Positions 11,484 through 22,862 of a DNA stretch of 64,000 nucleotides are shown in pieces. The DNA is from Membranipora membranacea (Eukaryota > Bryozoa > Gymnolaemata > Cheilostomatida > Membraniporidae), in the NCBI GenBank assembly GCA_914767715.1, contig OU612065.1, positions 10,790,001 to 10,854,000 of the forward strand, read 5' to 3'. The notes under the pieces are model-generated. The model ran no database searches, had not been told where the DNA came from, and saw nothing but the letters and a program-made list of their open reading frames with translations. The position numbers were made by a program, and so were the translations under genes. How positions within the stretch are numbered: position 1 is the stretch's first letter; the number at the start of each line of letters is the position of its first letter.

Positions 11484-13269
11484 TAGCTCATTTATTGTAA
11501 ATTCGAGTTCATGACAATGATAGACAGGTGTGTGTGGACTGATATACTCAGGCTGTCCCCTGCCACCCACCAACCCCCGACAGCTTGACCCGGCTAGCTT
11601 GGGAGACTGCTAACTTTTCATTGTTTATAGCAGAAATAGCGGCCCTCTAAATCTCATGCCTACTCTCTGAGCCTCCTTATTATTGCTTGCCTCCCCATCC
11701 CCTTGCCATATGTTTCTGTAATTGATTCAAAGAAGGGCAAGGCCATTTTTGGGATGGTTGGGAAACACCGGCAATAACAACTCAAGTTCCATGTTGTAAG
11801 TTTAGTTAATGTAACGTGATGTGAGTTTTAAATTTTGCAAATTTACTGAGCCAGTATTGACCTGTTTTAACTTTAGTTGACTAGAATAATAGTTTATAAG
11901 GGGAATTTGTTTTAATCTATTAGAGTTGAAGTCTTGTGTGATACTCTTGATGAGATGGAATTTTTTCAGTAAAATTGAGAGGATAGAGAACATCCTGTGT
12001 CCGCCTGAATTTACCTCAAGTAAAAATCTCTTCCCGAAAGGTAAAGAAGTTTTTGTATGATCAAAAAAGTAGGATTTCCAGGCAGGTGTCAGCACAGAAA
12101 AAAGTAAAACAGCTCCAAGCTTAGCCCACCTTTAATTATTATAAACATTACGCTTTCTTTGATTTTCTCTACATATATATATCATTATCACATTAATAAA
12201 CGTTAACCTCACACCCTTCCTTTTTTCTTTTGTTTTGACATCAAACTATATAATCATGATAACCAATGACAGCCACACTTGGTTACCGCAGATGCCATTA
12301 GCTCAGCTAGAATATAGAACAGCCTTTACAAATGACATCCATGGTTAATGGCAAATAATTGCTCTTTATAATTGACCCTGAATGTTGCATCACATATTCA
12401 TTCACTATTAGCTATTATGACAGCAGCAGTACAAGCTAGATATCAGTTCCATTAACTGCTGTTTCTCAAGTTGTCTTCCCCTTTTATAATGCAGGATAAC
12501 TCCTGACTTTACTGGATCACGTATTATTATAGGACACTGGAAATTCCACTGTCTCAAAGTGAAGACAGCCAATGAGAATGTTTGGCTTAAAATAGACTGC
12601 GTATCATAATTATTTTAAGCAAATGATGCTTTGGCTTAAAATAGACTATATGTCATAGGGCTTAAGCCAATGAGATTATCTTATGTACAATTTCCACATA
12701 AGGTGCAATCATGCAATCAATTATGTAAGAAAGACTGAGAGCAAAACATCTTTTTACAGGGAAAACAGCACCGCACCCGCGATGAAACAGCACAGAGATG
12801 AAAAACAACAGTCTTGGGAATGATGCAAGATTTCAGCGAGCACCACCGGAGGGTATAAAAGGAGGAAAATTCAATGAAAAAAAGACAAGTGCTCACCGGA
12901 TACAAAACCATATTATAGCAGTAGAAAACATGTAGAAGAGCATTTCATATTTTTTATATAAATCTGATTTTAATTCAGATAAATATTTTGAGAATTAATT
13001 TTACCATGAATTATTTTTACTCTGGATTATTCATACTTTGGAGACTGGATATATTATAAGCAAGAGGACGACAGGATACATTGGTAATTATATTTTATTT
13101 TGAAAAGGATTATTATCATTTTTTTTTATTAATAATTTCATACTTCTACATTTTTAAATTGACATTTGTATTCACTTCTAAATTTAGAACAAAATAAATA
13201 GTTGTATTGACCTCAACTAAGCATCCGCTTGATTAAATTATTGAGTTGTAAACAACCACCGAGTATCAG
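11484..13269. other. No supported gene; one TATA-like box
   Basis: I see no coding region. GTATAAAAGG at 12853-12862 is a good plus-strand TATA match in a locally GC-richer patch (about 12765-12860), but no gene is recognisable downstream. Two 'tggcttaaaatagact' units at about 12582 and 12632 form a short direct repeat. Confidence 0.4.
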
Positions 13270-13505
13270 GATTCAAGAGTCATTAACACAGTCTTTGACC
13301 TTGCAAAATTATCATTCTAATAAAGCATCAAGAATTTTATTATCTTTGAGTAGTCAAAGATACTTTGAACTAGAATTGTGAAAAGTCGAATATATCATCA
13401 AGAGTCTTTAGCGCAGCCTTTGACCTTGTAAAATTATCACTCTATAAGCATCAAGAATTTTATTATCTTTGAGTAGTCAAAGATACTTTGAATTAGAATT
13501 GTGAA
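13270..13505. repeat. Two-copy tandem repeat, ~117-bp unit
   Basis: The unit runs from 'caagagtc...ctttgaccttg' through 'catcaagaattttattatctt' to 'gaattgtgaaa'. It is repeated twice with about 90 percent identity. It is non-coding. Confidence 0.8.
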
Positions 13506-14079
13506 AGTTCAATTAAAGTATCGAGCTAAAATTAAAGCCAAATTTGAAGCGACCTAGAGCTATTCTCATTCCAGACAGAGAAGTGAATTGAAGTCTGTAA
13601 CCTATCAATTGGTTACAAGGCCTGTGATTCTAATACAACTGCCGGTGTCACCTAATTGGACTTCCAGGCACTAAACAAAGTCCAACAACCTTGTTGGAAT
13701 TTAAATCTCCACAAACAAGTGAGATTATTTATAGATAACTACGCAATATATATATCAAACTACGAACCACAGGCTAATATTTATTATAGCCACGAGTTCA
13801 TAAACCACATACAGTTATCAATCGCTTTGTGGTGCATGAGTATTGTCTCAAGCTTATAACAAGCTTTCTGCTAGCCCAATTTAGGGATACCTGCGGTTTA
13901 TTGGCAGGAGCTGCCCTTTGAATGACTAAGGAGCCAACTTCTCCTTAGTTCAAGAGTGGTCAGACTTATAAACAATTCTAAGGGTTTCTCTAAACCTGGA
14001 AGGGGAAGCCAGCTGTTCGTCTTTTGAAATTTTGCCAAGGTTAATTGACACATGCGGTTAATTGAGTGCTATCAAATTT

Positions 14080-14098
14080 ACACACACACACACACACA
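14080..14098. repeat. (CA)n microsatellite
   Basis: Nineteen bases of alternating A and C. A perfect hairpin-forming stretch (gcatatac...gtatatgc) follows at 14271-14293. An 18-base motif, ctatttccgttcctcaca, occurs on both sides of it (about 14251 and 14327). Confidence 0.9.
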
Positions 14099-15181
14099 TA
14101 GAACCTGAATTACGTCATCGATATATTATTCATTCATAGATTTTATAGAAGGAGCAAACAACTCCAAATTGAATACACAAAGATAACTAAATTCATTAAA
14201 TTACGTGTTGGAACTTGGAGTTATTCAGAGTAACTTCCTCACCCCCTACTTTCTATTTCCGTTCCTCACAGCATATACTTTATAAGTATATGCGGGAACA
14301 CCCCTAACCCTTCCTTATCTTAAATTCTATTTCCGTTCCTCACACAGGTCATTAGCAACCAAGGAGTAACATTTACTCAATTACTAATGGAAGACTACTT
14401 CAGTTGCAGCAATCAGTCTTTTTGGAGATTTGTCAAGATGGAAAAACATACTTTTTGGTGTGACTGAATAGGACCATTGCCAGACATAGCAGCCTGTATT
14501 AGCATACTAGGTCAGACCAACCAACCTTATAAAGGATAGTGTGATGAAAATGGAACACTAGGAACTGCCTGTGGCCGGTTGTGTTGTTCTGCTTGGACTA
14601 CTAAGAATCATTCATTCATTTCAGCACATACAGTTCTACTTTCTGTTTGTATAAAAATGACATTCACTATGTTTCCAAATGTCAAATGTGGCATCAATTT
14701 GAGGGCCAATTGAGACATCAGTACGCATTGGTTCGCATTTGTTCATTCGAATTTGGGAACTTATAATATCTTACACTCCTGAATCACATTCACTACAATT
14801 CCAGTGCATTTGGAGTTCGAGCTAGATCTCACTAAGTTTTCACCTCTTAATTTCTCCTATAAAACTGTTTCAATAGTCTAAGATCGAGCTTCAAAAGTGT
14901 TGCAGACAACAATCGTATTTAGGTCTACCCATTGTGAGTGCTAACGGCTCTGCCGTCCAGACTGATTGTTTAGCTTCCACAAATGTGCAATGATGACTGC
15001 GAGCCCAGCCTTCTGGGTTAGCCCTGAGCTCAATTCCACAAATCCATAGACCGATCATTGTCCTAGCTCAGCCTTGATCAAGCTCAATAGGCCCATGGAT
15101 GCATAGTCATTTTTAAAAGTCATTTTAACACTATGGACAAGATACTATCAATGGAGGATTTAATATTATAATAAAATTTAC

Positions 15182-16162
15182 CTGTACCTGTAGTAGGTAC
15201 TTTCACTGTAGTGGTCGGTGCTGTGCTAGTTGTTGTAGTAGTTGTTGTAGTCGTAGTAGTTGTAGTTGATGTTGGTGTAGTAGTTGTTGTAGCTGTTGGA
15301 GTTGTAGTTGATGTTGGTGTAGTAGTTGTTGTAGTTGAAGTAGTTGTAGTTGATGTTGGTGTAGTAGTTGTTGTAGCTGTTGGAGTTGTAGTTGATGTTG
15401 GTGTAGTAGTTGTTGTAGTTGAAGTAGTTGTAGTTGATGTTGGTGTAGTAGTTGTTGTAGCTGTTGGAGTTGTAGTTGATGTTGGTGTAGTAGTTGTTGT
15501 AGCTGTTGGAGTTGTAGTTGATGTTGGTGTAGTAGTTGTAGTAGTTGTAGTTGATGTTGGTGTAGTAGTTGTTGTAGCTGTTGGAGTTGTAGTTGATGTT
15601 GGTGTAGTTGTTGTTGTAGTTGTAGTAGTTGTAGTTGATGTTGGTGTAGTAGCTGTTGTAGCTGTTGGAGTTGTAGTTGATGTTGGTGTAGTAGTTGTAG
15701 CAGTTGTAGTTGATGTTGGTGTAGTAGTTGTTGTAGCTGTTGGAGTTGTAGTTGATGTTGGTGTAGTTGTTGTTGTAGTTGTAGTTGATGTTGGTGTAGT
15801 AGTTGTTGGAGTTGTAGTTGATGTTGGTGTAGTTGTTGTTGTAGTTGTAGTTGATGTTGGTGTAGTAGTTGTTGTAGCTGTTGGAGTTGTAGTTGATGTT
15901 GGTGTAGTAGTTGTTGTAGTTGTAGCAGTTGTAGTTGATGTTGGTGTAGTAGTTGTTGTAGCTGTTGGAGTTGTAGTTGATGTTGGTGTAGTAGTTGCTG
16001 TAGTTGTAGTTGATGTTGGTGTAGTAGTTGTTGTAGCTGTTGGAGTTGTAGTTGATGTTGGTGTAGTAGTTGTTGTAGTTGTAGCAGTTGTAGTTGATGT
16101 TGGTGTAGTAGTTGTTGTAGCTGTTGGAGTTGTAGTAGTAGTGGTCGTTGTGGTTGTGTCTG
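15182..16162 (-). CDS. Thr-rich mucin repeat exon, copy 1
   Basis: On the minus strand the acceptor tacatattgcag opens at 16162, and the donor ACAG|gtaaat closes at 15182. The exon is 981 bases (327 codons), phase 1 at both ends, and open throughout. Its DNA is a minisatellite with a 42-bp unit that encodes TTPTATTTTTPTST-type blocks, with shorter and variant units mixed in. Such Thr/Ser/Pro repeats are typical mucin domains, dense in O-glycosylation sites and held outside the cell. The exon ends V-K-V-P-T-T-G-T. Other frames of the repeat are also open (Gln/Leu/His or Val runs), but only this frame agrees with the splice sites. Confidence 0.75.
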
Positions 16163-16223
16163 CTGCAATATGTAAAATGTTGTCAGATTAAATTATCATA
16201 TAATTGCTGAGGTTGAGTAAAAA

Positions 16224-16543
16224 TAAAGTTTTTGGTACAAAAAAAGATTTTTTTCTGCCCTGATAACACCTCCCTTGTCTTGGCAATCAGTCCCAAGACA
16301 AGACAAATAATCCTAGGTCAACTGAATAAAAAGTTGCCCTCCCTCAACCAACTAAGGACAACTTATTGGTAAGGAAAACTTAGAACTACTGTTCTCAGCC
16401 AATGAGAGGCTTTCTTAGAACTATTGTTCTCAGCCAATGATAGGCTTTCTTAGAACTGCTGTTCACAGCTACTCACATATTCTTTCTTTCAATCTACATC
16501 CGGTCACCACGCCGGTCTTGAAAGAAAACAACTCTGTCAATTT
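16224..16543 (+). repeat. Ngaro terminal repeat A1
   Basis: This 320-bp repeat is nearly identical to A2. It contains about 2.5 copies of a 35- to 40-bp unit, each with an imperfect palindrome (AGAACnnnnGTTCT-like) and a CCAAT box (AGCCAATGA). This is a likely promoter region for the element. A diverged relic of this repeat lies at about 40540-40695. Confidence 0.9.
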
Positions 16544-16575
16544 ATTTAATCTAGAGTCAACTCTGTCAACTCACC

Positions 16576-16617
16576 ATGCCAGCTACACACTCAAAACTAG
16601 CCGCAGCTACTAACCAG
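16576..16617 (+). CDS. Candidate leader exon of the Ngaro element
   Basis: An ATG in strong context (tcaccATGcc) lies 33 bases past A1. It opens 14 codons (MPATHSKLAAATNQ) that end at a donor, CAG|gtattt, in phase 0. The SGNH and Gag exons both begin at phase-0 acceptors without their own upstream ATG. A shared leader exon would give both of them a start codon. Inferred from splice signals only. Confidence 0.5.
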
Positions 16618-18246
16618 GTATTTAATGCATATTGAGAACATATACTGGAACTGGAAGAAAGTATTCTCATTGATTTGATAGTGAAGACTGACTAGAAAAA
16701 CTTTCAAATTCAACTCAGATTGAATCTATTCATCATTATGATAATAATGTAGGCAGTGAACTAGCTCATTGATGATCACTCAACCAAGAGTGATTCAACC
16801 AAGGAGTACCCTGTTACTCTTTGATGCAACACCATTATATCCAAGGGATTCCATTATAAGATTTTTGGTCCTGAGATGACTTGACTGGTCAGAGTTATGT
16901 TACCAATTGATGGAGAGTGGAGTCACCTCCCAGGTAACGTAGTTACTACATATTGGTGGTTATTCCCCTTGTAGTCAAATTCATATTGAATTCACACGAA
17001 AAGTCCACCCTTATGCCTGTCTCTAAAAATGTTACTAATGTATTTCTAAGACACCTTTTCAAAAAAAAAATTTAAATAAATTCGAAAAAAAATGGAGAAT
17101 AGAAAAATGACTTAAATAAGATAAATAAAAGACTCCTTGCACAACATACGCTGGGAGCAGCCAAACTATTACAGTTAAAGAAAAAATTGGTAAGTTCTAC
17201 CAGGGAGTAATGCTGTTGCTGGCTTGCTGTTGCTGGCTTGCTGTTGCTGGCTTGCTGTTGCTGGCTTGCTATTGTTTGCTTGCTGGGGCTCGCTATTGCT
17301 TGCTATTACTGTTTTCCTTGTTCCCATTATACTTTCATACTAACAAATTGGGCTCCGCTTTGTACATAGTACAAGTGAATACATGCCTCCAGATTATGTA
17401 GACAAAGTAGTCAACAATCTGTCCTATTGCAAGTGAGTCTACCATCAAGAGATGGTAGTATGGTGAGACACCTTGTCAACTAGTAAGTTGATCGTACTGC
17501 CTTGCCGTTTGTCATGCGACAATTGATTGTTATGCGACTATAATATCGGTGGCTAGTATATATTACCTGTCATGGGTATGTTTTACAACTATCCTGCGCT
17601 GTTGTAACTGACCTGGCGTCTTTTAACAACTGTCTTATTCAGCAGATAAGTGAACCTATCATGAAATTAAAATTGATCATAATTATCATGCATTATCATT
17701 TGATACCCGAATCGACCGATATATAAGAACCTAGTGCTACCTGCTGTCGTTTGTGCGTTTTGACGCTGGTTGGAACTTGTTCGGGAGAGTCAGTGCCAGG
17801 CTGACCATGGTGATGCCACTGGCCCCATTGGTGGGTGTGTGCACGTTGGTCTCAAGAGAGTACCTTTTGCCAAATGGTCCTACCAGGCGTGAATTATTGG
17901 AACAGACGGAAATTTATGTATTCACCATTAGTTGGTAGAAGATCGGCTCAAAATTCTCACTTGCAGTTCTATTAACCTCAATTAACCCCCCCTACCACCT
18001 GTTCAGGGGCCTTCACCGAGGCTCCTTCCAGCTAGTGCAAGTTGGTGCCTGGTCACCGTCGACTCTGGACTAAGAAAGCACATAAAAATTTTTTTAAAAA
18101 ACTGATAGGAAGCACGTATCTGCTGAAAAAGGGTACTTGCCATCTCCTACCTGTATGATCCCACTAATCAACTTAATTACAAGAACATAGGGCTATCATT
18201 AGAAGGATTACATATCCGTATGTCATAGGTAACATTTCTATTGTAG
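16618..18246 (+). other. Probable first intron of the Ngaro element
   Basis: About 1.6 kb between the leader donor and the SGNH acceptor (tattgtag). It holds a minisatellite at about 17208-17272, four copies of a 15-base unit (TGCTGTTGCTGGCTT). An open frame at 17753-17938 has no recognisable domain and may be chance or a remnant exon. Confidence 0.45.
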
Positions 18247-18785
18247 GCATCATCATCTTCTGTGAAGGTATGTGTTCTAGGAGATTCCCATGGAGTAAGG
18301 CTATCTGCGTACCAAGAAGTTATCAACAAAAAAATCAGCAATATATCTTTAAGATGGGTGGTTAAAGGGGGTGCTCATGTTATGTATCACAAACAGAGAG
18401 CACAGCTTGCCTCTCATTTTGACATTGCGTTATCATGACTGGGGGAAATGATTTAGTAGAGAGGTCACCCGAGTCGGTTGCGGAAAGCATCAGAGAACTT
18501 TCAATTATGCTTCGTAATGTAGGAGTAAAAGCAGTATTAATCATGAGCTTCCAACCACGTGCCTTGCAAGATTATAACCTGAAAGCAAAATCTTTAAACG
18601 AGTTGTTATTTAATAATTTCCCTGACTCACGATTCAAGGAATCTGGAATTCTTTTTTGGTTTTGGGACCGTCGCATACCTAAGGCATTGTGCGATGGTAC
18701 CCACATGTATCCTGTTGGTTACAGGAGATCAGCCAACTACCTGGCTTCAGCAATTCTTTTTGTTAAACGTGAAATGAATAAATAA
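18247..18785 (+). pseudogene. SGNH-family hydrolase of the Ngaro element, frameshifted
   Basis: Reading starts after the acceptor tattgtag|GCA. The block VCVLGDSHG near residue 8 holds the SGNH nucleophile Ser (GDSH). TGGNDL, at 18438 onward, supplies the Gly/Asn blocks. DGTHMYPVGY near the end supplies the Asp and His of the catalytic triad. The first part (18247 to about 18430) is one frame off from the second (18435-18785), so a single-base deletion near 18430 breaks the gene. SGNH hydrolases, probably esterases, are known from Ngaro elements; their role in the cycle is unclear. The stop at 18785 lies just before the Gag acceptor. Confidence 0.8.
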
Positions 18786-18825
18786 AGGCAATAGGATAAT
18801 CATCAACCAATAATTCATATTGTAG

Positions 18826-19527
18826 AGGAAAAGGAAATCTACGACTCCTGTAGAAGTATCCTCTGAATCTAGCTCAGACTCGGATGTACCTCTAGCCGCA
18901 GTAAAAGGCGTTAGAGGATTCGGCTGCATCCCTCCTGTTCCAAAAACAGGTCATGTAACAGATAAAACAAAAAAGGCCATCCGGAGAGGCGAGGTCGTAA
19001 ACCTGGCCTTGTTAAAGCCAAAGGCATTAAAAGATAAACAATCAAAAAAATTCAAGTTCAACCCGGAGTCAGGTGGCTTCGAGGAGGAAGAAGAATCGGC
19101 AGATCTTTCTTTTTACTCATGGATTGAATGTTTCTTAATATATATGTCCATTAGAGCGGAGTACTTCCCTGCAGAGATACAGGGCCTGATCAGACATATG
19201 CAAAATGTACAAATGCTGAATAGAACGGGTCGGGATGCCATTGAATATGACGTGCAATTCCGCACGGCAAAGCACCAGCATGACACTATTCAGTGGGGAG
19301 AGTACCTCCCAGAATTGGTAGACTGCCTACCAGAGCTTAAAAGCAAGGTTAAAGCCAAACCGAAAACACCACACTCGCAATCATCATCTTCATTTAATGG
19401 TAAATGGAATGCTGTTTGTAACCAGTATAACACATTTGGGTGTAACAGAACAAATTGTCGTTATAAGCACGAGTGTAGACAGTGTAGGGGTAGTCATTCT
19501 GTAAAAGATTGTAAATCACACAAATAG
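18826..19527 (+). CDS. Gag-like protein of the Ngaro element
   Basis: An acceptor (tcatattgtag) precedes AGG AAA AGG at 18826, and the frame is open for 233 codons to a stop at 19527. The N-terminus is basic (RKRK, a possible nuclear signal), followed by an acidic Ser-rich stretch. The middle holds an E-rich segment and an aromatic region (SFYSWIECFLIYMSI). The C-terminus has a Cys/His cluster (VCNQYNTFGCNRTNC, YKHECRQCRGSHSVKDC) typical of DIRS/Ngaro Gag proteins and likely to bind RNA. There is no ATG in good position, which supports splicing from an upstream leader. Confidence 0.75.
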   Translation, partial: RKRKSTTPVEVSSESSSDSDVPLAAVKGVRGFGCIPPVPKTGHVTDKTKKAIRRGEVVNLALLKPKALKDKQSKKFKFNPESGGFEEEEESADLSFYSWIECFLIYMSIRAEYFPAEIQGLIRHMQNVQMLNRTGRDAIEYDVQFRTAKHQHDTIQWGEYLPELVDCLPELKSKVKAKPKTPHSQSSSSFNGKWNAVCNQYNTFGCNRTNCRYKHECRQCRGSHSVKDCKSHK

Positions 19528-19596
19528 ATGAAATGTTGTTACCATGCTGATTAACGAAATGTTGAAGAATTTCTTTTCTTGTGTTTTCCCTTCCAG

Positions 19597-21195
19597 AAAT
19601 AAAAGACTATGATGTCTCAACTCCTGTCAATGTAAAAAAATTACTGGGGATGATCGAGGCCTTTCCAGACTTGGAGTACATCGCCAATGGTTTCAGAAAT
19701 GGGTTCAAACTTGGCCTTTGCCACAGTCCTCAAGTAGTGGCATCAGTTAAAGGAAAAAGCAGGAACCAAGTACATCTCATGAAAAAACTTCACGCCGAAG
19801 TAGACTTTGGCCGCATCATTGGGCCTTTTGAAAAACCTCCCATCCAGGACATGATGATTTCCCCAATCTATGTCATTCCAAAAGCTAACTCTGAAAAATG
19901 GCGCATGATATTTGATCTATCAGCTCCACACGGAACATCAGTAAATGATAATATTCCCACGCATAACCGTGAGGTAAAATATTGTAACATAAGAGATGTA
20001 GTAACACATGTTTTATCACTCAACGAACCAGACCAGGCCTATTTTGCCAAACTTGATATATCGAATGGTTCCCATCACAAAATCAGAATGGCAGTTCTTA
20101 GGTATTAAGGTAGATGGCCAATACTACATTGATACTAGATTACCTATGGGGGCAGGGAGCAGCTGCAAGATTTTCCAAAGGATAAGTGATATGCTCCGAT
20201 GGCTCTTCATCACTATACAAAATCACGAATGTCGCATTTTTAACTATCTAGATGATTTTCTCATTGTTGCCTCTGGGGCGGATGCTTGTAATGATGTGCT
20301 CCATAGGATCTTAGGGGTGTGCAGGGATGTAGAGGTACCTGTTTCTGCTCACAAAACAGAAGAAGCTACAAGAACAATTGTCTTTCTAGGGATAGGGATA
20401 GATTCTGCACAGGGGAGTCTATTTATTCCTCAAGCCAAGGTAGCAGATGCCCTAAATCACATCAATGCATTTCTATCTAAACAATGCCAGCGAGTAAAAT
20501 ATTGGCAAAGACTACTAGGTAAACTTTGCCATCTTTCCCAGATTGTAGTAGCAGGCCGTGCATACCTCAGTAGTGTGTATGGCAGTCTAAAGGGTATCAT
20601 GTCATCTGATCAAAATCACATGCGGCATATATCTTGTGAGACCAGATCTGATTTGGTTGTATGGAGAGATTTTCTGTCTTATTTAGCACCCGGTAAACAG
20701 TTCCAATATCTTGTGGCAGGGGCTGTAGACTTCACTCTGGTCACTGATGCTTCAGGATCAATAGGATATGGAGGTTTTTGGGGAAACACCTGGTTCCATG
20801 GGATGTGGCCAGATGAACTTTGGACAAACTTAAACATCACAGTTCTAGAGCTGTTCCCCATATTCGTAGCAGTGCACATGTGGCAGAAAAAATTTGCAAA
20901 TTCAGTGGTTGAGGTCAGGACAGATAATGGGGCCCTAGTCTCAATTCTAGAACATCTGTATTGTAAAGATGCTGTTGTGAGAAAGCTACTACGCCCCTTG
21001 GCGCTCCTATGCATGCAACAAAATATTCTCCTAGTGCCCAGACATATCCCAGGATTAGAGAACATTGCTGCAGATTTGTTGTCCAGAAATAAAATCAGAG
21101 AATTTAAACTCCGTTTCCCCACCATGGCTGCCTGTCCAACTAGCTTACCGGTACAATTGTGTCCGAGTAGGGTAAAAGATAAATACTGGTCGTAA
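19597..21195 (+). pseudogene. Reverse transcriptase-RNase H of the Ngaro element, frameshifted
   Basis: A strong acceptor (gttttcccttccag) precedes 19597, in phase 1. The RT begins with a DIRS-type N-terminal region and continues VIPKANSEKWRMIFDLS (fingers) and FAKLDIS (motif A, first catalytic Asp). The frame shifts near 20075-20090. It resumes with SEWQFLGI, LPMGAGSSCKIFQ (motif B) and NYLDDFLIV (motif C, catalytic DD). The RNase H part has LVTDASGSIGYGG, TVLELFPI, VRTDNGALV and LLSR, which hold the acidic residues of the DIRS/Ngaro RNase H. Apart from the frameshift the key residues look intact. It ends YWS, stop, with possible donor signals (gtaagg, gtgaca) right there. Confidence 0.88.
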
Positions 21196-21388
21196 GGTGA
21201 CAAATAATAATATCTATTTTTCTTTTCTAATCATAAGTACAAAAGTGACCTTTGAGCCTCAGGACGTGAAGCGCGGGGGTGAGAAGGTCAAAGCAAACAC
21301 ATGACATTAATTATTATTGTGCAATGTTTATTTTAGAAATATAAGTACGTACTCATACATAAAAGATTCCCTGCACTATTTATTTCAG

Positions 21389-22239
21389 GTCTGAGAGCTA
21401 AGGCGAGGGGCTTCTTAGACAAGTCTTTGTCCGAGGGCTCCAAGAAGTCTTACGATCGATTTTACAACCAATACAAAATGTTCTGCTCTGAGCACAAGCT
21501 CAAAAAATTCTCTACTTCGTCAATGGAGTTGTGGATCACAAACCTGGCACAAGAAGGAAAGAAACACAGTGCAATCCTGTCACATGTGTCAGCAGTAAAA
21601 TTCTTTTGCGTAAAAAAGAACAGTGAGGTTACCTTTGCTACTCATAAACTAAAGTTAATATTGAGGGGTATCAAAAACTCACAGGGTAGAACCCAAAAGA
21701 AAACACAGGCAATATCTCTTGACCAACTACACACTCTGATCACTAAGGCAGAGCAGGTCTTGGGAAGTATAGATGGGAGGCGCTTTTCTGCCATGGTATC
21801 TTGTGCTTTTTATGGATTCTTACGCCCTAGCGAGTATTGTATATCTTCAGCAGGGCATCATATGTCTGTTGGTGATGTGTGTTTTAGCAAGGGTGCCATG
21901 GAAGTGCACATTAATTCTTTCAAGAATTCTGCAGAGTCTGCAAGCATTATGATTAAAGCAGTAGGGGGAAAGACATGCCCAGTTCGCCTCGTTAAGAGGT
22001 ATTTAAAACACTTGAAACCCTCCAGCAGCAGCACTTTGTTTGAAGTCACAACAGCAGAGTTCAGAAAAGAGTTCAGTGAAGTCCTAAAGGATTCAAAAAT
22101 AGAGGGCTGGGTCACTCCTCACTCACTGAGACGAGGTGGCGCTACCTGGGCTAGCATTCAGGGCTGGTCTGACTCAAGAATAAGATCTTTTGGCAGGTGG
22201 TCATCCGATGCCTTCAAGAAATATATCTTGATAAACTAA
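21389..22239 (+). CDS. Tyrosine recombinase of the Ngaro element
   Basis: An acceptor (ttatttcag) at 21388 opens the frame as (G)LRAKARGFLDKSLSEGSKKSY. The open frame runs to 22239, about 283 codons. The N-terminal half resembles the SAM-like DNA-binding domain of phage-type integrases. The catalytic domain shows GFLRPSEY (first Arg), a Lys-containing strand (INSFKNS), PHSLRRGGATW (His-x-x-Arg) and GRWSSDAFKKYI (Trp and the nucleophile Tyr). All core residues are present and no frame break is seen. It would integrate a circular cDNA by strand exchange, leaving no target duplication, which matches the insertion site seen here. Confidence 0.92.
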
Positions 22240-22304
22240 GGTGCAGTTTTGGCGAAACAATTGTTCTGAGCTTGCTAGGTATGCCTCGCTCAATACAATT
22301 GGTT

Positions 22305-22478
22305 TGGTGTTCATTTGTTCGTCAATTCTGCACCAGATTTAACAACTAATACTATGGCAAGTACCCTGTCTGCCAAACAACATTTACAGTGGCGTTGATC
22401 GTCACTTTCGGTTACAAATGCGTGAAGCGCACCATATTTTTTTCCCCTATAATATGTTACATTATAAGAAAGAAAAAA
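22305..22478 (+). repeat. Ngaro repeat B1
   Basis: This 174-bp direct repeat matches B2. It abuts A2 directly at an A6 tract, so B1-A2 mirrors the junction expected in the circular cDNA. Confidence 0.9.
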
Positions 22479-22797
22479 TAAAGTTTTTGGTACAAAAAAG
22501 ATTTTTTTCTGCCCTGATAACACCTCCCTTGTCTTGGCAATCAGTCCCAAGACAAGACAAATAATCCTAGGTCAACTGAATAAAAAGTTGCCCTCCCTCA
22601 ACCAACTAAGGACAACTTATTGGTAAGGAAAACTTAGAACTACTGTTCTCAGCCAATGAGAGGCTTTCTTAGAACTATTGTTCTCAGCCAATGATAGGCT
22701 TTCTTAGAACTGCTGTTCACAGCTACTCACATATTCTTTCTTTCAATCTACATCCGGTCACCACGCCGGTCTTGAAAGAAAACAACTCTGTCAATTT
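22479..22797 (+). repeat. Ngaro repeat A2
   Basis: This 319-bp repeat matches A1, with the same CCAAT-containing tandem units. It is followed by a 65-bp unique spacer. Confidence 0.9.
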
Positions 22798-22862
22798 CCC
22801 TCCCACCTCCCTATCACTAACTTATGTCGTCCATTGTGGAAATGCTAACAATTTCCTGGTGA

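Noticed and set aside
12717-12911. Minus-strand 64-codon Cys-rich frame
   Set aside because: No family resemblance. It lies opposite a TATA-like box and is probably chance.
15200-16140. CRISPR array
   Set aside because: The repeats are contiguous minisatellite units with no unique spacers, in a eukaryotic coding exon.
15203-16168. Minus-strand Gln/Leu/His repeat frame, and its counterpart at 33694-34092
   Set aside because: Another frame of the same repeat. The Thr/Pro/Ser frame is the one that fits the flanking phase-1 splice sites and the sister exons.
15211-16191. Long plus-strand poly-Val/Asp open frame, and the similar one at 33108-34115
   Set aside because: It is the antisense reading of the Thr-codon minisatellite. 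It lacks matching splice context, and its composition is an artefact of the repeat.
20679-21203. Minus-strand 174-codon frame
   Set aside because: It is antisense to the Ngaro RNase H region, which has clear motifs on the plus strand.
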